Below, piece by piece: positions 13,591 to 21,462 of a stretch of 21,462 nucleotides of DNA. Origin of the DNA: a virus. Made by a program: the position numbers and the translations under genes. The notes under the pieces were generated by a model. It saw nothing but the letters and a program-made list of their open reading frames with translations. It had not been told where the DNA came from and did not search any database. Numbering within the stretch: the stretch's first letter is position 1; every line of letters begins with the position of its first letter. Location of the stretch: positions 1 through 21,462 of IMG/VR virus record IMGVR_UViG_3300037395_000019, one strand, 5' to 3'.

Positions 13591-15360
13591 ATGGCGAACG
13601 TAAAAGGAGGCGGCGACGGCCCGAGCACCGCCTCCTCGGGCTGGAGCAACAACGCTAACGCCGGCAATGTCACGTCCGCGCTCAACACAATGCAGGCTGG
13701 TAACTACAACACCAGCGACACACAAGAGTGGAACCAGGAAACGGGCGGCATGTCGGTAGCGCAGTTCCAAGCACTACCGCAGGCCGAACAGCAGAAGATC
13801 ACCACTCAGGTACAGGACACGACCGACGCTCGCGCGTACGCGCCGTCTCTCTTCGACCAGATCCTGGGCAAGGTAGCGCTGATGGGGACCGTCGGTGCGT
13901 TGACCGCCGGCATCGGCGGTGAGCTAGCACCGCTCGCATCGCAGGCGGTAGGCGGGGCCGCAAGCCCTATCGCGAGCAGTATCGCGAGCGGCGCGACCTA
14001 CGGTGCCGTGGGCGGCACGCTCAACAGCGCGTTCACCGGGCAGAATATCGGGAAGGGCTTGCTGACCGGCGCGGTGATGGGTGGGATCGGCGGTGGTATA
14101 AGCGGCGCGCTTAGCGGCGACGGTCTTTCCTCCGGCGCGAACAACCTCATAGGGAAGGCCGCTACGGGCGCGGCCGCGGCCCCGGTTAACTCACTGATAA
14201 ACGGCGGCCAGCCGCAGCAGAGCGGAGCGAACACGAGCGGCTCCGCGCCGATGACGGGGTCTAACCCCGGACTGACATATAACTCGGGCGCATCGGCGCC
14301 TAGCAGCGGCGCCAGGCAGATGGGTCCAAACCCTCTAGGCGTTTTAGGAGCCGCTGGCGCCGTAGGCGCGGGCGCAACGATGAGCAACAGCTCAATGGGG
14401 ACGAACGGAAATATGGCAAGCACAGACTCTTCTCTCGCAAGCACGATAACGGGCGCGCTGCCCGGCGTTCTGCAGGCGGGTTCTACCATCGGCGGCGCCG
14501 TCGCCGCCGGTAACGCGCTACAGAACGCGAACCAGAATTCGATAACCACGCAGCAGAACAACCTTGGCAACATTAATAATATCTGGTCGACGCAGCAGCA
14601 GACTGGTCAGGGCGCCAACACCGCGCTGCAGTCTTCTTTAGGGCTCAACGGTCAGACGGCGAACCCCTCGAACTTCCTGAACATGCCCGGCTACCAGTTC
14701 GCTGTGCAGCAGGGCACGCAAGCCACCCAGCGCCAGGCCGCTGCGATGGGTAGTGCGTACACTCCGAACACTGCGGCAGCTATTGGTCAGTATGTGACCG
14801 GCACCGCCTCACAGGATTACAACACGTACATCAGTCAGCTGATGGGTGCGGCGGGGCTCGGCACGACCGCGAACCAGGGCCTACAGACGGCGAACCAGAC
14901 CACCGCGAACAACATCAGCCAGAACCAGATGAACATCGGCGCCGCGCAGGCGGGAGAGTACACGGGCGTTGCGGGCGCGACGAGTGGGCTCTTCAGCCCG
15001 AACGGTGCCGGCACCGGACTGATCGGCGCCGCCGGCAATTATCTGAACGGTAGCGGCGTCAGCCCGATGAACTATGGCGGCAGCAACCCGAACGGCACCG
15101 TCGGTAACGGTACCTCAAGCGACCCGTACGGCGCGAACGCGAGCCAGTACAACATGACCAACACCGGCAACACGAGCGTAGACCCTAGCACTGGACAGCC
15201 GTGGACTTCTGGTGCAACCACTACCCCTACGTTCGATTCTAGCGGTATCACTGACCCATCCATCGGGATGGACCTTAGCGGCGACACAGCGTGGAACAGT
15301 GTGACCGACGCTGGCAGCACTGCCGGCAGTGATGTGTCTAACTTCCTGGGAGATTGGTAA
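13591..15360 (+). CDS. Internal virion / DNA-ejection protein, Gly/Ala-rich (gp7 or p32 type)
   Basis: Low-complexity protein rich in Gly, Ala, Ser, Asn and Thr. Residues about 92-185 form glycine-zipper-like hydrophobic stretches (GKGLLTGAVMGGIGGGISGA), able to insert in membranes. Residues about 360-430 hold the best-conserved-looking block, with NMPGYQFAVQQGTQ, QRQAAAMG and a YNTYISQLMGAAGLG end. That pattern recurs in phage 'DNA transfer' and internal virion proteins. It is the first of three large genes in the place of P22 gp7/gp20/gp16, which leave the virion ahead of the DNA and form a channel across the cell envelope. The ribosome site is weak. The stop overlaps the next start (TAATG). 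Confidence 0.7.
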   Translation: MANVKGGGDGPSTASSGWSNNANAGNVTSALNTMQAGNYNTSDTQEWNQETGGMSVAQFQALPQAEQQKITTQVQDTTDARAYAPSLFDQILGKVALMGTVGALTAGIGGELAPLASQAVGGAASPIASSIASGATYGAVGGTLNSAFTGQNIGKGLLTGAVMGGIGGGISGALSGDGLSSGANNLIGKAATGAAAAPVNSLINGGQPQQSGANTSGSAPMTGSNPGLTYNSGASAPSSGARQMGPNPLGVLGAAGAVGAGATMSNSSMGTNGNMASTDSSLASTITGALPGVLQAGSTIGGAVAAGNALQNANQNSITTQQNNLGNINNIWSTQQQTGQGANTALQSSLGLNGQTANPSNFLNMPGYQFAVQQGTQATQRQAAAMGSAYTPNTAAAIGQYVTGTASQDYNTYISQLMGAAGLGTTANQGLQTANQTTANNISQNQMNIGAAQAGEYTGVAGATSGLFSPNGAGTGLIGAAGNYLNGSGVSPMNYGGSNPNGTVGNGTSSDPYGANASQYNMTNTGNTSVDPSTGQPWTSGATTTPTFDSSGITDPSIGMDLSGDTAWNSVTDAGSTAGSDVSNFLGDW

Positions 15361-17276
15361 TGGCTGACATTTCTGACCAGAGCAATCTCGCGCTAGGGCT
15401 CGCCAACATCGCAAACTCAAACTCCGGCCCTAACGCGATCACGAGCCAGGCGAACACCGCCGCGAACACGCAGATGACCCAGCAGCAGACGCAGGCCGCG
15501 GCCATGCAGAATCAGCTGACGGCCGCGCGTATGCCGATGATCCTGGCTAAGCTACACGCCATGTCGAGCGGCCAGGACGATCAGTCAGGGGTTGGCGGGA
15601 TCGACAGCCCGCCCGCCAACGGCGGCGGGCAGGGTGGAGAACCGAAGGCACTCACCGACGCGCGGAACAATTCCGGCGCTGTGGACACGTCTATTCTGGA
15701 CCCGGGCGCTATCGACAAGGCGTTCCGCAACCAGTACTACATTCCGCCCGTGCCGCCAGGCTCGCTGAAGGCTCTCAACGATGCGTATATGGTCGACCCC
15801 CAAGACCAGATGGGTATGGGCCCGAAGAGTGTGCAGACACGTATCGACATCTGGAAGGCGCAGCGTGTCGCGCAGGTACAGCAAGATTCACGTAACGATT
15901 TCGACGCGCTCTCGGCGGTGACGAACGCGCCCAGCGGTCAGGCGATGAACGTGCTTGAGGCATCGCACCCTGAAGTGGTGGCGGCTCTCAAGAAACAGTT
16001 CGCGAACGATCCGAACGAAGACCGCGACGAAGAGGACCAGGCGCGGCTCTTCGCCGCGCACGCGGCGGGTTCCGTCCACCAGTACACGGACCGCAAGGCC
16101 GTGAAGGACGACGCGGGTGTCTACCGCGACGAGTCCACAGGCATACCGATCCCTGGTGTCGAGAAGGTTGGCCTATCGACCGATCAGTACATCAAGATGG
16201 CGCACGAAGCTATTACCCCGTCGGTCGACATGCCGGACGGTAACGGCGGCTCCATCAAAGTAGCGCCGTGGAAGGCCGCGCAGATGGGTGGAGCGAAGAA
16301 CATCAACGGCCCGGGCGATTGGATTATGGTCCAGGCGCAGATGCAGAAGTTGCCTGGAGCGAACGGCGGCGCGGCGCAGAACCCGAACGGTGCGCATGTT
16401 CAAGAGGCGCGCGCGACCGCGCAGTCCGCACTTGATACCGCACAGGCCAACCACTCGGCCGCTCCCGCGACCAACCCCAGCGGCACACCGAAGTCTCAGA
16501 ACGGGACCGGCGCCGCGCGAAACGCGCAGGGCAACATCGACCCGCAGCTTACGGACGCGCTACACGATAGCAAGTACGACTACGCACCTACACTCAACGG
16601 GCAGCCGTACAAGCCGGCCATCGGCGCTACACCGCCGCCGCCCGTGATGGAGGACATGAAGAACCAGACAGCGGCACGCAACGATCTCGCGAAGACCTCG
16701 AACCAGGGCGTGGGCGCGGCCTCCGCTGCACTCACGATGTACAAAGCCGCTCAGGACACGCTCGCCAAGGGTAACTACGACGGCGGCGCATGGAACGCGG
16801 AGCTGGCGAAGTACGCGAAGTGGCTCCCCGCCGGCTGGCAGGACCATATGGCCGGCGACTACCAGGAGATCGCGAAGTATTTGGGCAACGCCGCGCTGCA
16901 GTCTGGCAAAGGGATTTTCTCAAAGATGACGGAGAAAGAGTCCGACGCCGTGATGCACGATCTGAACCCGTCCCCCGGTATGGATCCGAACGCGTTACGT
17001 GATATGATATCTCGTGGCGCGAAGACCGCGCAGTACAGTCTTGATTCCGCGAAGCGCGTGCCGGCGTACCTGCACGCGGGTAAGGACGCGAATCAGTTCA
17101 ACTCGTGGAACCAGGAGCACTTCCCGATGCAGACGGAGACTCAGCCTACACGCCCTGGACAGACCAGTAGCGGCGCCGCGCCGACGATCACCTCGCAGGT
17201 GCAGTACGACGCGCTCCCGAAGGGCGCGAAGTATGCGGACGCGAACGGTAAGCCGCACATCAAAGGCGGCCAGTAA
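15360..17276 (+). CDS. Second internal virion / ejection-type protein (638 aa)
   Basis: No named family recognised, but several cues point to an ejected internal virion protein. The N-terminus is Gln/Asn/Ala-rich and helical (about 1-60), there are long hydrophilic helical stretches, and disordered Gly/Asn/Thr/Pro linkers lie at about 75-105 and 340-430. A helical block spans about 440-600. The C-terminal tag ITSQVQYDALPKGAKY...GKPHIKGG (about 610-638) resembles the 'YDALP-G-x-Y' end found on many phage structural proteins. Translation is coupled at both ends (TAATG at each junction). ATG 15360 is preferred to TTG 15354 because it overlaps the upstream stop in the same way as the next junction. 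There is no membrane segment, in contrast to its upstream neighbour. Confidence 0.6.
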   Translation: MADISDQSNLALGLANIANSNSGPNAITSQANTAANTQMTQQQTQAAAMQNQLTAARMPMILAKLHAMSSGQDDQSGVGGIDSPPANGGGQGGEPKALTDARNNSGAVDTSILDPGAIDKAFRNQYYIPPVPPGSLKALNDAYMVDPQDQMGMGPKSVQTRIDIWKAQRVAQVQQDSRNDFDALSAVTNAPSGQAMNVLEASHPEVVAALKKQFANDPNEDRDEEDQARLFAAHAAGSVHQYTDRKAVKDDAGVYRDESTGIPIPGVEKVGLSTDQYIKMAHEAITPSVDMPDGNGGSIKVAPWKAAQMGGAKNINGPGDWIMVQAQMQKLPGANGGAAQNPNGAHVQEARATAQSALDTAQANHSAAPATNPSGTPKSQNGTGAARNAQGNIDPQLTDALHDSKYDYAPTLNGQPYKPAIGATPPPPVMEDMKNQTAARNDLAKTSNQGVGAASAALTMYKAAQDTLAKGNYDGGAWNAELAKYAKWLPAGWQDHMAGDYQEIAKYLGNAALQSGKGIFSKMTEKESDAVMHDLNPSPGMDPNALRDMISRGAKTAQYSLDSAKRVPAYLHAGKDANQFNSWNQEHFPMQTETQPTRPGQTSSGAAPTITSQVQYDALPKGAKYADANGKPHIKGGQ

Positions 17277-20200
17277 TGGCAGACGCAGCCTGGACCCCGC
17301 CGACCAGCGACGCGGTCTGGACACCGCCGGCAGACGACGCGGTAGACAACGCGCCGTCTCAGACCGTAGGCGGCGCCGGACAAGCCGTCGCCAGCGGCCT
17401 GCAGGCAGGTATCGCGGACGTTGCAGGCCTGCCCGTGGACACCGCGCGTAACGTGACGGAGCTGGGTAAGGCTGCCGCCGGGTACCTGTACCACGAGACT
17501 ACCGGCAAACCTATCCCAGACGCACTTGCGCCGATGGAAGACCGTTCCCAGGACGTAGGCTCTTCGGACTGGATCAAAGAGAAAGCACGCAAAGCGCTGG
17601 GCGCCAGCTCGGTGGACGTGCAGGAGCCGACCAACCTCAACTGGTACGCGCACGCGGGCAGCGAAGGTGTCGCCCCGGCGTTGATCGGTAGCGAGGGTGG
17701 GGCGGTGGGCGCGCTTAAGTCGGCGGCGGCCGGTGCGACGGCCAACACCGTGCAGCAGGCGGCCGGCGATGTCGGTGCCGACGCCGGCACTGGCGCCGCC
17801 GCGAGTATGCTGGCGGGCGCGCTTGCCCACCGCGCGATGCAGCCGGGCGCAGGGGCAGCACCCAAGACGCCATCCCCCTCCCCGGACGTGGGCGAGCCGC
17901 TGTCGGGCGACGATCTTCGCGCCCAGCCGAACCCCGTTCCGTTCCCGGAGGGTACACTCCACCGGACCATGAGCGAGGCCGGCAACTCGCCGGCCGCGCC
18001 TAAAAGCCAACCCTCCGCGCCGGGCGGCGTCACGCTGCCCGAGTCAGACAACGCGCCGGTCGACATGTCCTTGTCGCCCGAACAGCGCGCCCTGGTGCGG
18101 GAAGGGGTGGCCGCACGGCGTGCGGCGCAGGAGAACGCGCCCGCGGCGCCGAGCGCCGAAGCTGGCGGTACGACGGTAGCACCCACCCCCACGAACGCCG
18201 CTCCTGAGCCGTCTCCGGCGGTCGCTGCCGGGAGCCTGTTCAATGAACCTGCCAAAACAGGGCCGCAGGAGAAGCTCCCGCCACCGGAGGAGCAAGTCGA
18301 ACGGGCTGGGCACCTGGACGCGCTGGATAACTTGTCGAACGGCGGGCTGCCCACACGTCGAGAGTCCGCTATCAAGGGCGACTATAACGCCACGGGCGAC
18401 GACTACCAGGCGAAGGAAGTCGGCAGCGGGCCGATGCGTCAGCAGGTCGCGAGCGAGAACGCCGCCCTGCACACTGCCGCCGGGAACGTCCACAACAGCA
18501 TCGGGTCCGAGTTTAGCGATAGTGTCGACAGTCAGACGCTCGATAACCGTGGCCGCGTCATCCGAAATGCTATCCAGGGTATTGAGGGGTGGTTCGACAA
18601 GGCCACCGACGATACGTATGACGAGGCTCGCGCAGTGCACGGCAACCAGCCGCTACCGCAGTTCTTGACCCGTGCCGATGACTTCTTGAAGGACGATGCG
18701 AACTACATGCCTGAAGGCTTCCGCCGCTCCGCGCAGGCGCGCCTACAGCAGTTGAAGACGGTAGGAGATAAGGGCGACGGAACGCCGAACAGCGCCGCTG
18801 GTCCAGGTAGCGTTGGCGCGGCGGAGAAGTTCCGCGAGTGGTTGAACGGCAATCGCACGATGGACAACGCGCACACCGTCAAGCAGCTGAAGGACCACGT
18901 CGACACCGACGTGTCCGAGCAGGGTGGACCAGGTCTGTTCACCAAAGCACGCGCCATGCGCACGCACCAGGCGCAAATGCTCGAAGAGCCTGCCGGCATC
19001 AAGAAGCTGCTGGCACCCTCCGATAGCCAGGGCATCAACCACGCCATCCCGACGCACAAGGTGGCGGACTACATCTCCGACCTACCTACCGACCAACACG
19101 CGCATGTGATGAACGTGCTCAAGGCCGGCGCGCATTTAGGCACAGGCGAGCTGGCGGATGCGAGCGCGGCGGCTATCCGCGAGCTGCAGGCGCACGTCGC
19201 GAGCCGCATGCACGCCGCGGGCACGAACGCTGACGGCACCTGGAATGCGCGGACGTTCTACAACTCGGCGAATCAGTACGCGCGTAACGCACCCAAGACG
19301 TTCGAAGATCGTCCCGACGTTCTCAAAAATCTGAAAATACTGAACGACGCCGGCAACACGCTGGCGATGGACAAGCACTACCCTGGATCTGCTGCGCAGA
19401 CCGAACGCACAGGGCTCGGCAGCCGCGCGGTGACGCATGGCGGCAACTTTGTGGCGAGCCTCGCGCACGAGATCCCCGTGGCGGGTAGGTTCATCGGTCG
19501 CGGTATAGAGAACGCGGTGGAGAAGACCACCGGACACATGGACGAAGCGGCCCGCGACCGGGCGGTGCAGTCGCGGCTTATTGACCGCAACGGTAACAGG
19601 CTCGGTTCCGGGAAACCGATGAACCCGCCCGCCAGTGGTGAACAGCCGCTCGGCGCGCGTGTCGGTGGCGGGAAGATGCGCGGCGCGGTCGGTGACCTGA
19701 GCCAGCGCGACGCTATCCAACACGAGAAAGACACGCGGGGCGAGATCACCCACCACCGCTACAGCGTCCCTGGCAACGAGCTAGGGCCCGCCGGGCAGAT
19801 GCACGTCACCGAGTACCCAGAGAAGGGTGTGAGCCAGGTCTCCACCTCACAGGTCGTGCCGAGCAACCGCGGGCAGGGCTGGGGTACGCGGATGCTACAG
19901 CGTGCGGCTGACGACGCGCACGCCCGCGGTCAGGTACTGCACAGCGACGCGCAGGTCTCTGACGGTGCGGCCGGCGCCTACAGCAACCTCAAGAAGCTGG
20001 GCTACGATGTCACGAAGAAAGATGCCGACCACACTGGCGGTGCGTACCACGCGGTCGGCGACCACGTCTTCGAGGTGCGCCCGCGCCCCAACAGCATTGC
20101 GCCCGGTCAGCTCAACGTACCGCCCGGCCAGCGCGGCGCGTTCTCGTTTCAGAACGACAACCAGCTGAACAACGCTGCGTCACGCAACAAGCAGCGCGGC

Positions 20201-21462
20201 GGATCGTTCGGCGTCGAGCGCAACCCGCGTTCGGAATACAACGCGAACGACCAACTGGCTGGCGGTCGACCGATGTCAGATGAACAGCGCCGCATCCTGG
20301 GGCGGCTCTCCGGTCAGACAGGCGCCGCGGGCGACATCGGTAAACAGTCCACCGCCGGCAGCCGTAACAAGCAGCGCGGCGGTACGCTCAACATCGGCCT
20401 GAACCAGGGCAACAAAGGTGAGCCCGGCTTTCGCCAGATGAGTAAACAGGAAGCGACGGGAGCTGTCGAATCTACCGGCGCTAAGGTCACGAAGGCGTCA
20501 GTGCTCACGCCGGAGAAGCACGGTGTGTACGAACCTACGGTGGTAGCAGATACCGACCGGCCTCTGTCCGCGCCTGAGATGCAGCAAGTACTCGCGAAGA
20601 CGAAGCAGTCCGCAATCCCGCAGCGCACGCCGACCGGGGACGAGATGCACGTCGCGCCGGGCCACGAGCAGACTGCTAAAGAGCAGGGCTGGGACAAATT
20701 CAATTCCGACTATTTCCGCAATCACAACGGCACAACGGCCACTGAATCTGCTGGCGAGAAACCGCTCGAAGGTGCCCCGGAGGGTGACCGACCCAACGGC
20801 AAGGCGCGGGCAGCCGCCGAGGCGTACAAGAAATCCGCGGGCATCGACACGCCCCCACTCCAAGACTATCGCTACATCGACCCTAAGGTGGCGAAGAGTG
20901 TGGGCGACGCCTACGAGGCGATGAAGCACGACCCGACGGACCCGAAAGTAAAAAAGTCGTACGACGAGTTCAAGTCTGAGACCCTGGCGCAGTACAAGCA
21001 GATGCAGAAGGCTGGCGTCAAGGTAGATCTCGACAAGGATTATCCGTACACGAACCCGCGCGATATGCACGCCGATGTACGCGATAACAATCACATGAGC
21101 ATCTATCCTACAGAGGAGGGGTTCGGTTCGTCCGATGCGGCGCCATCTAACCATCCTATGATGGAGAAGGCTCCAGTCAAGATGGGCGGCAAAGATGCGA
21201 CGTACAACGACCTCTTCCGCGCCGTGCACGATTATTACGGACACGCTGCTGAAGGCAACGGTTTTCGAGCCAACGGGGAATATAACGCTTGGCGTGCCCA
21301 CCGTCAGATGTATTCTCCAGAAGCCCGCGGAGCTATGGACAGCGAGACACTCGGGCAGAACTCCTGGGTCAACTCCGGTCCGCCAGCAGCTCTGAACAAA
21401 GGTGCATCGAGTGCTGACACGATCTATGCGGATCAGAAGGCCGGCCTCCTGCCGAAGGACGT
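17276..21462 (+). CDS. Giant multi-domain virion protein, partial at right edge (at least 1395 aa)
   Basis: One uninterrupted frame from ATG 17276 to the window end. Modules in order: a tandem nonapeptide WTPPxxDAV at residues 6-14 and 15-23; a hydrophobic Ala/Gly/Leu stretch (about 32-60); a Pro/Ala-rich linker (about 190-320); a long helical region (about 460-705) of the kind seen in phage internal virion proteins. A GNAT-acetyltransferase-like domain (about 826-935) carries the acetyl-CoA loop R865-G-Q-G-W-G870. Two copies of SRNKQRGG start at residues 969 and 1029. A charged domain spans about 1038-1150, and a domain from about 1199 onward contains HDYYGH (1318-1323), SETLGQNSWVN and ADQKAGLLP. 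It occupies the place of the P22 gp16-type ejection protein. Size and domain mosaic resemble 'polyvalent' phage proteins delivered into the host. No inactivating change is visible. Confidence 0.75.
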   Translation, partial: MADAAWTPPTSDAVWTPPADDAVDNAPSQTVGGAGQAVASGLQAGIADVAGLPVDTARNVTELGKAAAGYLYHETTGKPIPDALAPMEDRSQDVGSSDWIKEKARKALGASSVDVQEPTNLNWYAHAGSEGVAPALIGSEGGAVGALKSAAAGATANTVQQAAGDVGADAGTGAAASMLAGALAHRAMQPGAGAAPKTPSPSPDVGEPLSGDDLRAQPNPVPFPEGTLHRTMSEAGNSPAAPKSQPSAPGGVTLPESDNAPVDMSLSPEQRALVREGVAARRAAQENAPAAPSAEAGGTTVAPTPTNAAPEPSPAVAAGSLFNEPAKTGPQEKLPPPEEQVERAGHLDALDNLSNGGLPTRRESAIKGDYNATGDDYQAKEVGSGPMRQQVASENAALHTAAGNVHNSIGSEFSDSVDSQTLDNRGRVIRNAIQGIEGWFDKATDDTYDEARAVHGNQPLPQFLTRADDFLKDDANYMPEGFRRSAQARLQQLKTVGDKGDGTPNSAAGPGSVGAAEKFREWLNGNRTMDNAHTVKQLKDHVDTDVSEQGGPGLFTKARAMRTHQAQMLEEPAGIKKLLAPSDSQGINHAIPTHKVADYISDLPTDQHAHVMNVLKAGAHLGTGELADASAAAIRELQAHVASRMHAAGTNADGTWNARTFYNSANQYARNAPKTFEDRPDVLKNLKILNDAGNTLAMDKHYPGSAAQTERTGLGSRAVTHGGNFVASLAHEIPVAGRFIGRGIENAVEKTTGHMDEAARDRAVQSRLIDRNGNRLGSGKPMNPPASGEQPLGARVGGGKMRGAVGDLSQRDAIQHEKDTRGEITHHRYSVPGNELGPAGQMHVTEYPEKGVSQVSTSQVVPSNRGQGWGTRMLQRAADDAHARGQVLHSDAQVSDGAAGAYSNLKKLGYDVTKKDADHTGGAYHAVGDHVFEVRPRPNSIAPGQLNVPPGQRGAFSFQNDNQLNNAASRNKQRGGSFGVERNPRSEYNANDQLAGGRPMSDEQRRILGRLSGQTGAAGDIGKQSTAGSRNKQRGGTLNIGLNQGNKGEPGFRQMSKQEATGAVESTGAKVTKASVLTPEKHGVYEPTVVADTDRPLSAPEMQQVLAKTKQSAIPQRTPTGDEMHVAPGHEQTAKEQGWDKFNSDYFRNHNGTTATESAGEKPLEGAPEGDRPNGKARAAAEAYKKSAGIDTPPLQDYRYIDPKVAKSVGDAYEAMKHDPTDPKVKKSYDEFKSETLAQYKQMQKAGVKVDLDKDYPYTNPRDMHADVRDNNHMSIYPTEEGFGSSDAAPSNHPMMEKAPVKMGGKDATYNDLFRAVHDYYGHAAEGNGFRANGEYNAWRAHRQMYSPEARGAMDSETLGQNSWVNSGPPAALNKGASSADTIYADQKAGLLPKD
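17291..17344 (+). repeat. Tandem 27-base repeat coding WTPPxxDAV twice
   Basis: Two adjacent copies of the nonapeptide (residues 6-14 and 15-23 of the giant protein) differ only at the two x positions. They form the extreme N-terminus, where a packaging or docking signal for entry into the procapsid would be sensible, though that is a guess. Confidence 0.75.
19750..20085 (+). other. GNAT N-acetyltransferase-like domain within the giant protein
   Basis: The strand pair GQMHVTEYPE/VSQVSTSQVVP leads into the motif A loop RGQGWG (R-x-x-G-x-G, residues 865-870) and helix TRMLQRAADDAHARG. SDAQVSDGAAGAYSNLKKLGY then follows, with the Ala-x-x-x-Tyr-x-x-Leu-x-x-x-Gly-Tyr pattern typical of GNAT motif B. 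The motifs are intact, so activity is plausible. The substrate is unknown. Confidence 0.7.
20180..20385 (+). repeat. Repeated linker SRNKQRGG, two copies 60 residues apart
   Basis: Bases 20183-20202 and 20363-20382 match at 19 of 20 positions (CGC/CGT AACAAGCAGCGCGGCGG). Both code Arg-Asn-Lys-Gln-Arg-Gly-Gly preceded by Ser, and both sit at boundaries between otherwise unlike segments of the giant protein. A basic Gln-Arg-Gly linker of this type could be an exposed protease-sensitive joint. Confidence 0.75.

Noticed and set aside
17141-18375. Overlapping minus-strand ORFs of 289 and 338 codons opposite the giant gene
   Set aside because: Low-complexity Ala/Pro/Ser or Arg-rich translations, as expected from reading the reverse of Ala/Gly-rich codons. 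The plus frame is continuous and has domains.
1-21462. tRNA genes, CRISPR arrays, insertion sequences or integrase/att sites
   Set aside because: I saw no cloverleaf, array, transposase or recombinase. The window is almost fully occupied by virion and lysis genes.

Overview
This window carries the late (packaging, head, tail and lysis) module of a tailed bacteriophage or prophage with a short, P22-like tail. All supported genes lie on the plus strand. They are packed with stop/start overlaps (ATGA, TAATG, TAAATG, TAGTG) and only a few gaps. The DNA is GC-rich. Together with the GH24 lysozyme and three-segment holin, this suggests a GC-rich proteobacterial host, but the host cannot be named from the sequence. 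Similarity calls are made by eye from motifs and gene order, without any search.

Layout: 13-1086 small terminase with an N-terminal zinc-finger-like motif. 887-2584 large terminase, split by an in-frame TAA into an ATPase ORF and a nuclease ORF. 2584-3281 two small unknown proteins. 3282-5756 P22-like portal with a Gln-rich tail. 5821-7020 scaffold. 7041-8324 P22-like coat protein. 8343-8774 small beta-rich candidate decoration protein. 8775-8952 structured non-coding DNA with a consensus promoter, driving an HNH endonuclease at 8953-9360. 9360-9794 gp4-like tail accessory factor. 9796-11340 gp10-like DNA stabilisation protein. 11342-12064 fibre-like virion protein. 12090-13577 a small unknown protein plus the lysis cassette (single-TM coiled-coil protein, GH24 lysozyme, holin). 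13591 to the right edge holds three consecutive ejection-type internal virion proteins, the last at least 1395 residues long and still open at the window end.

The genes follow the order of virion assembly. The terminase packages DNA through the portal into a shell built by coat and scaffold. gp4- and gp10-like proteins then seal the portal. The three large proteins at 13591-21462 occupy the place of the P22 gp7/gp20/gp16 ejection proteins and probably leave the virion with the DNA. The lysis genes release progeny.

The least ordinary parts are: (1) the large terminase divided exactly between ATPase and nuclease, with the restart codon touching the stop; (2) the out-of-frame terS/terL overlap with a cluster of GATCC palindromes, a possible pac site; (3) a mobile-looking HNH gene with its own perfect-hexamer promoter whose -10 is framed by an inverted repeat; and (4) the giant last protein, which joins an ejection-protein front end to an embedded GNAT-acetyltransferase-like domain, repeated SRNKQRGG linkers and further conserved-looking modules, as in 'polyvalent' phage proteins delivered to the host.
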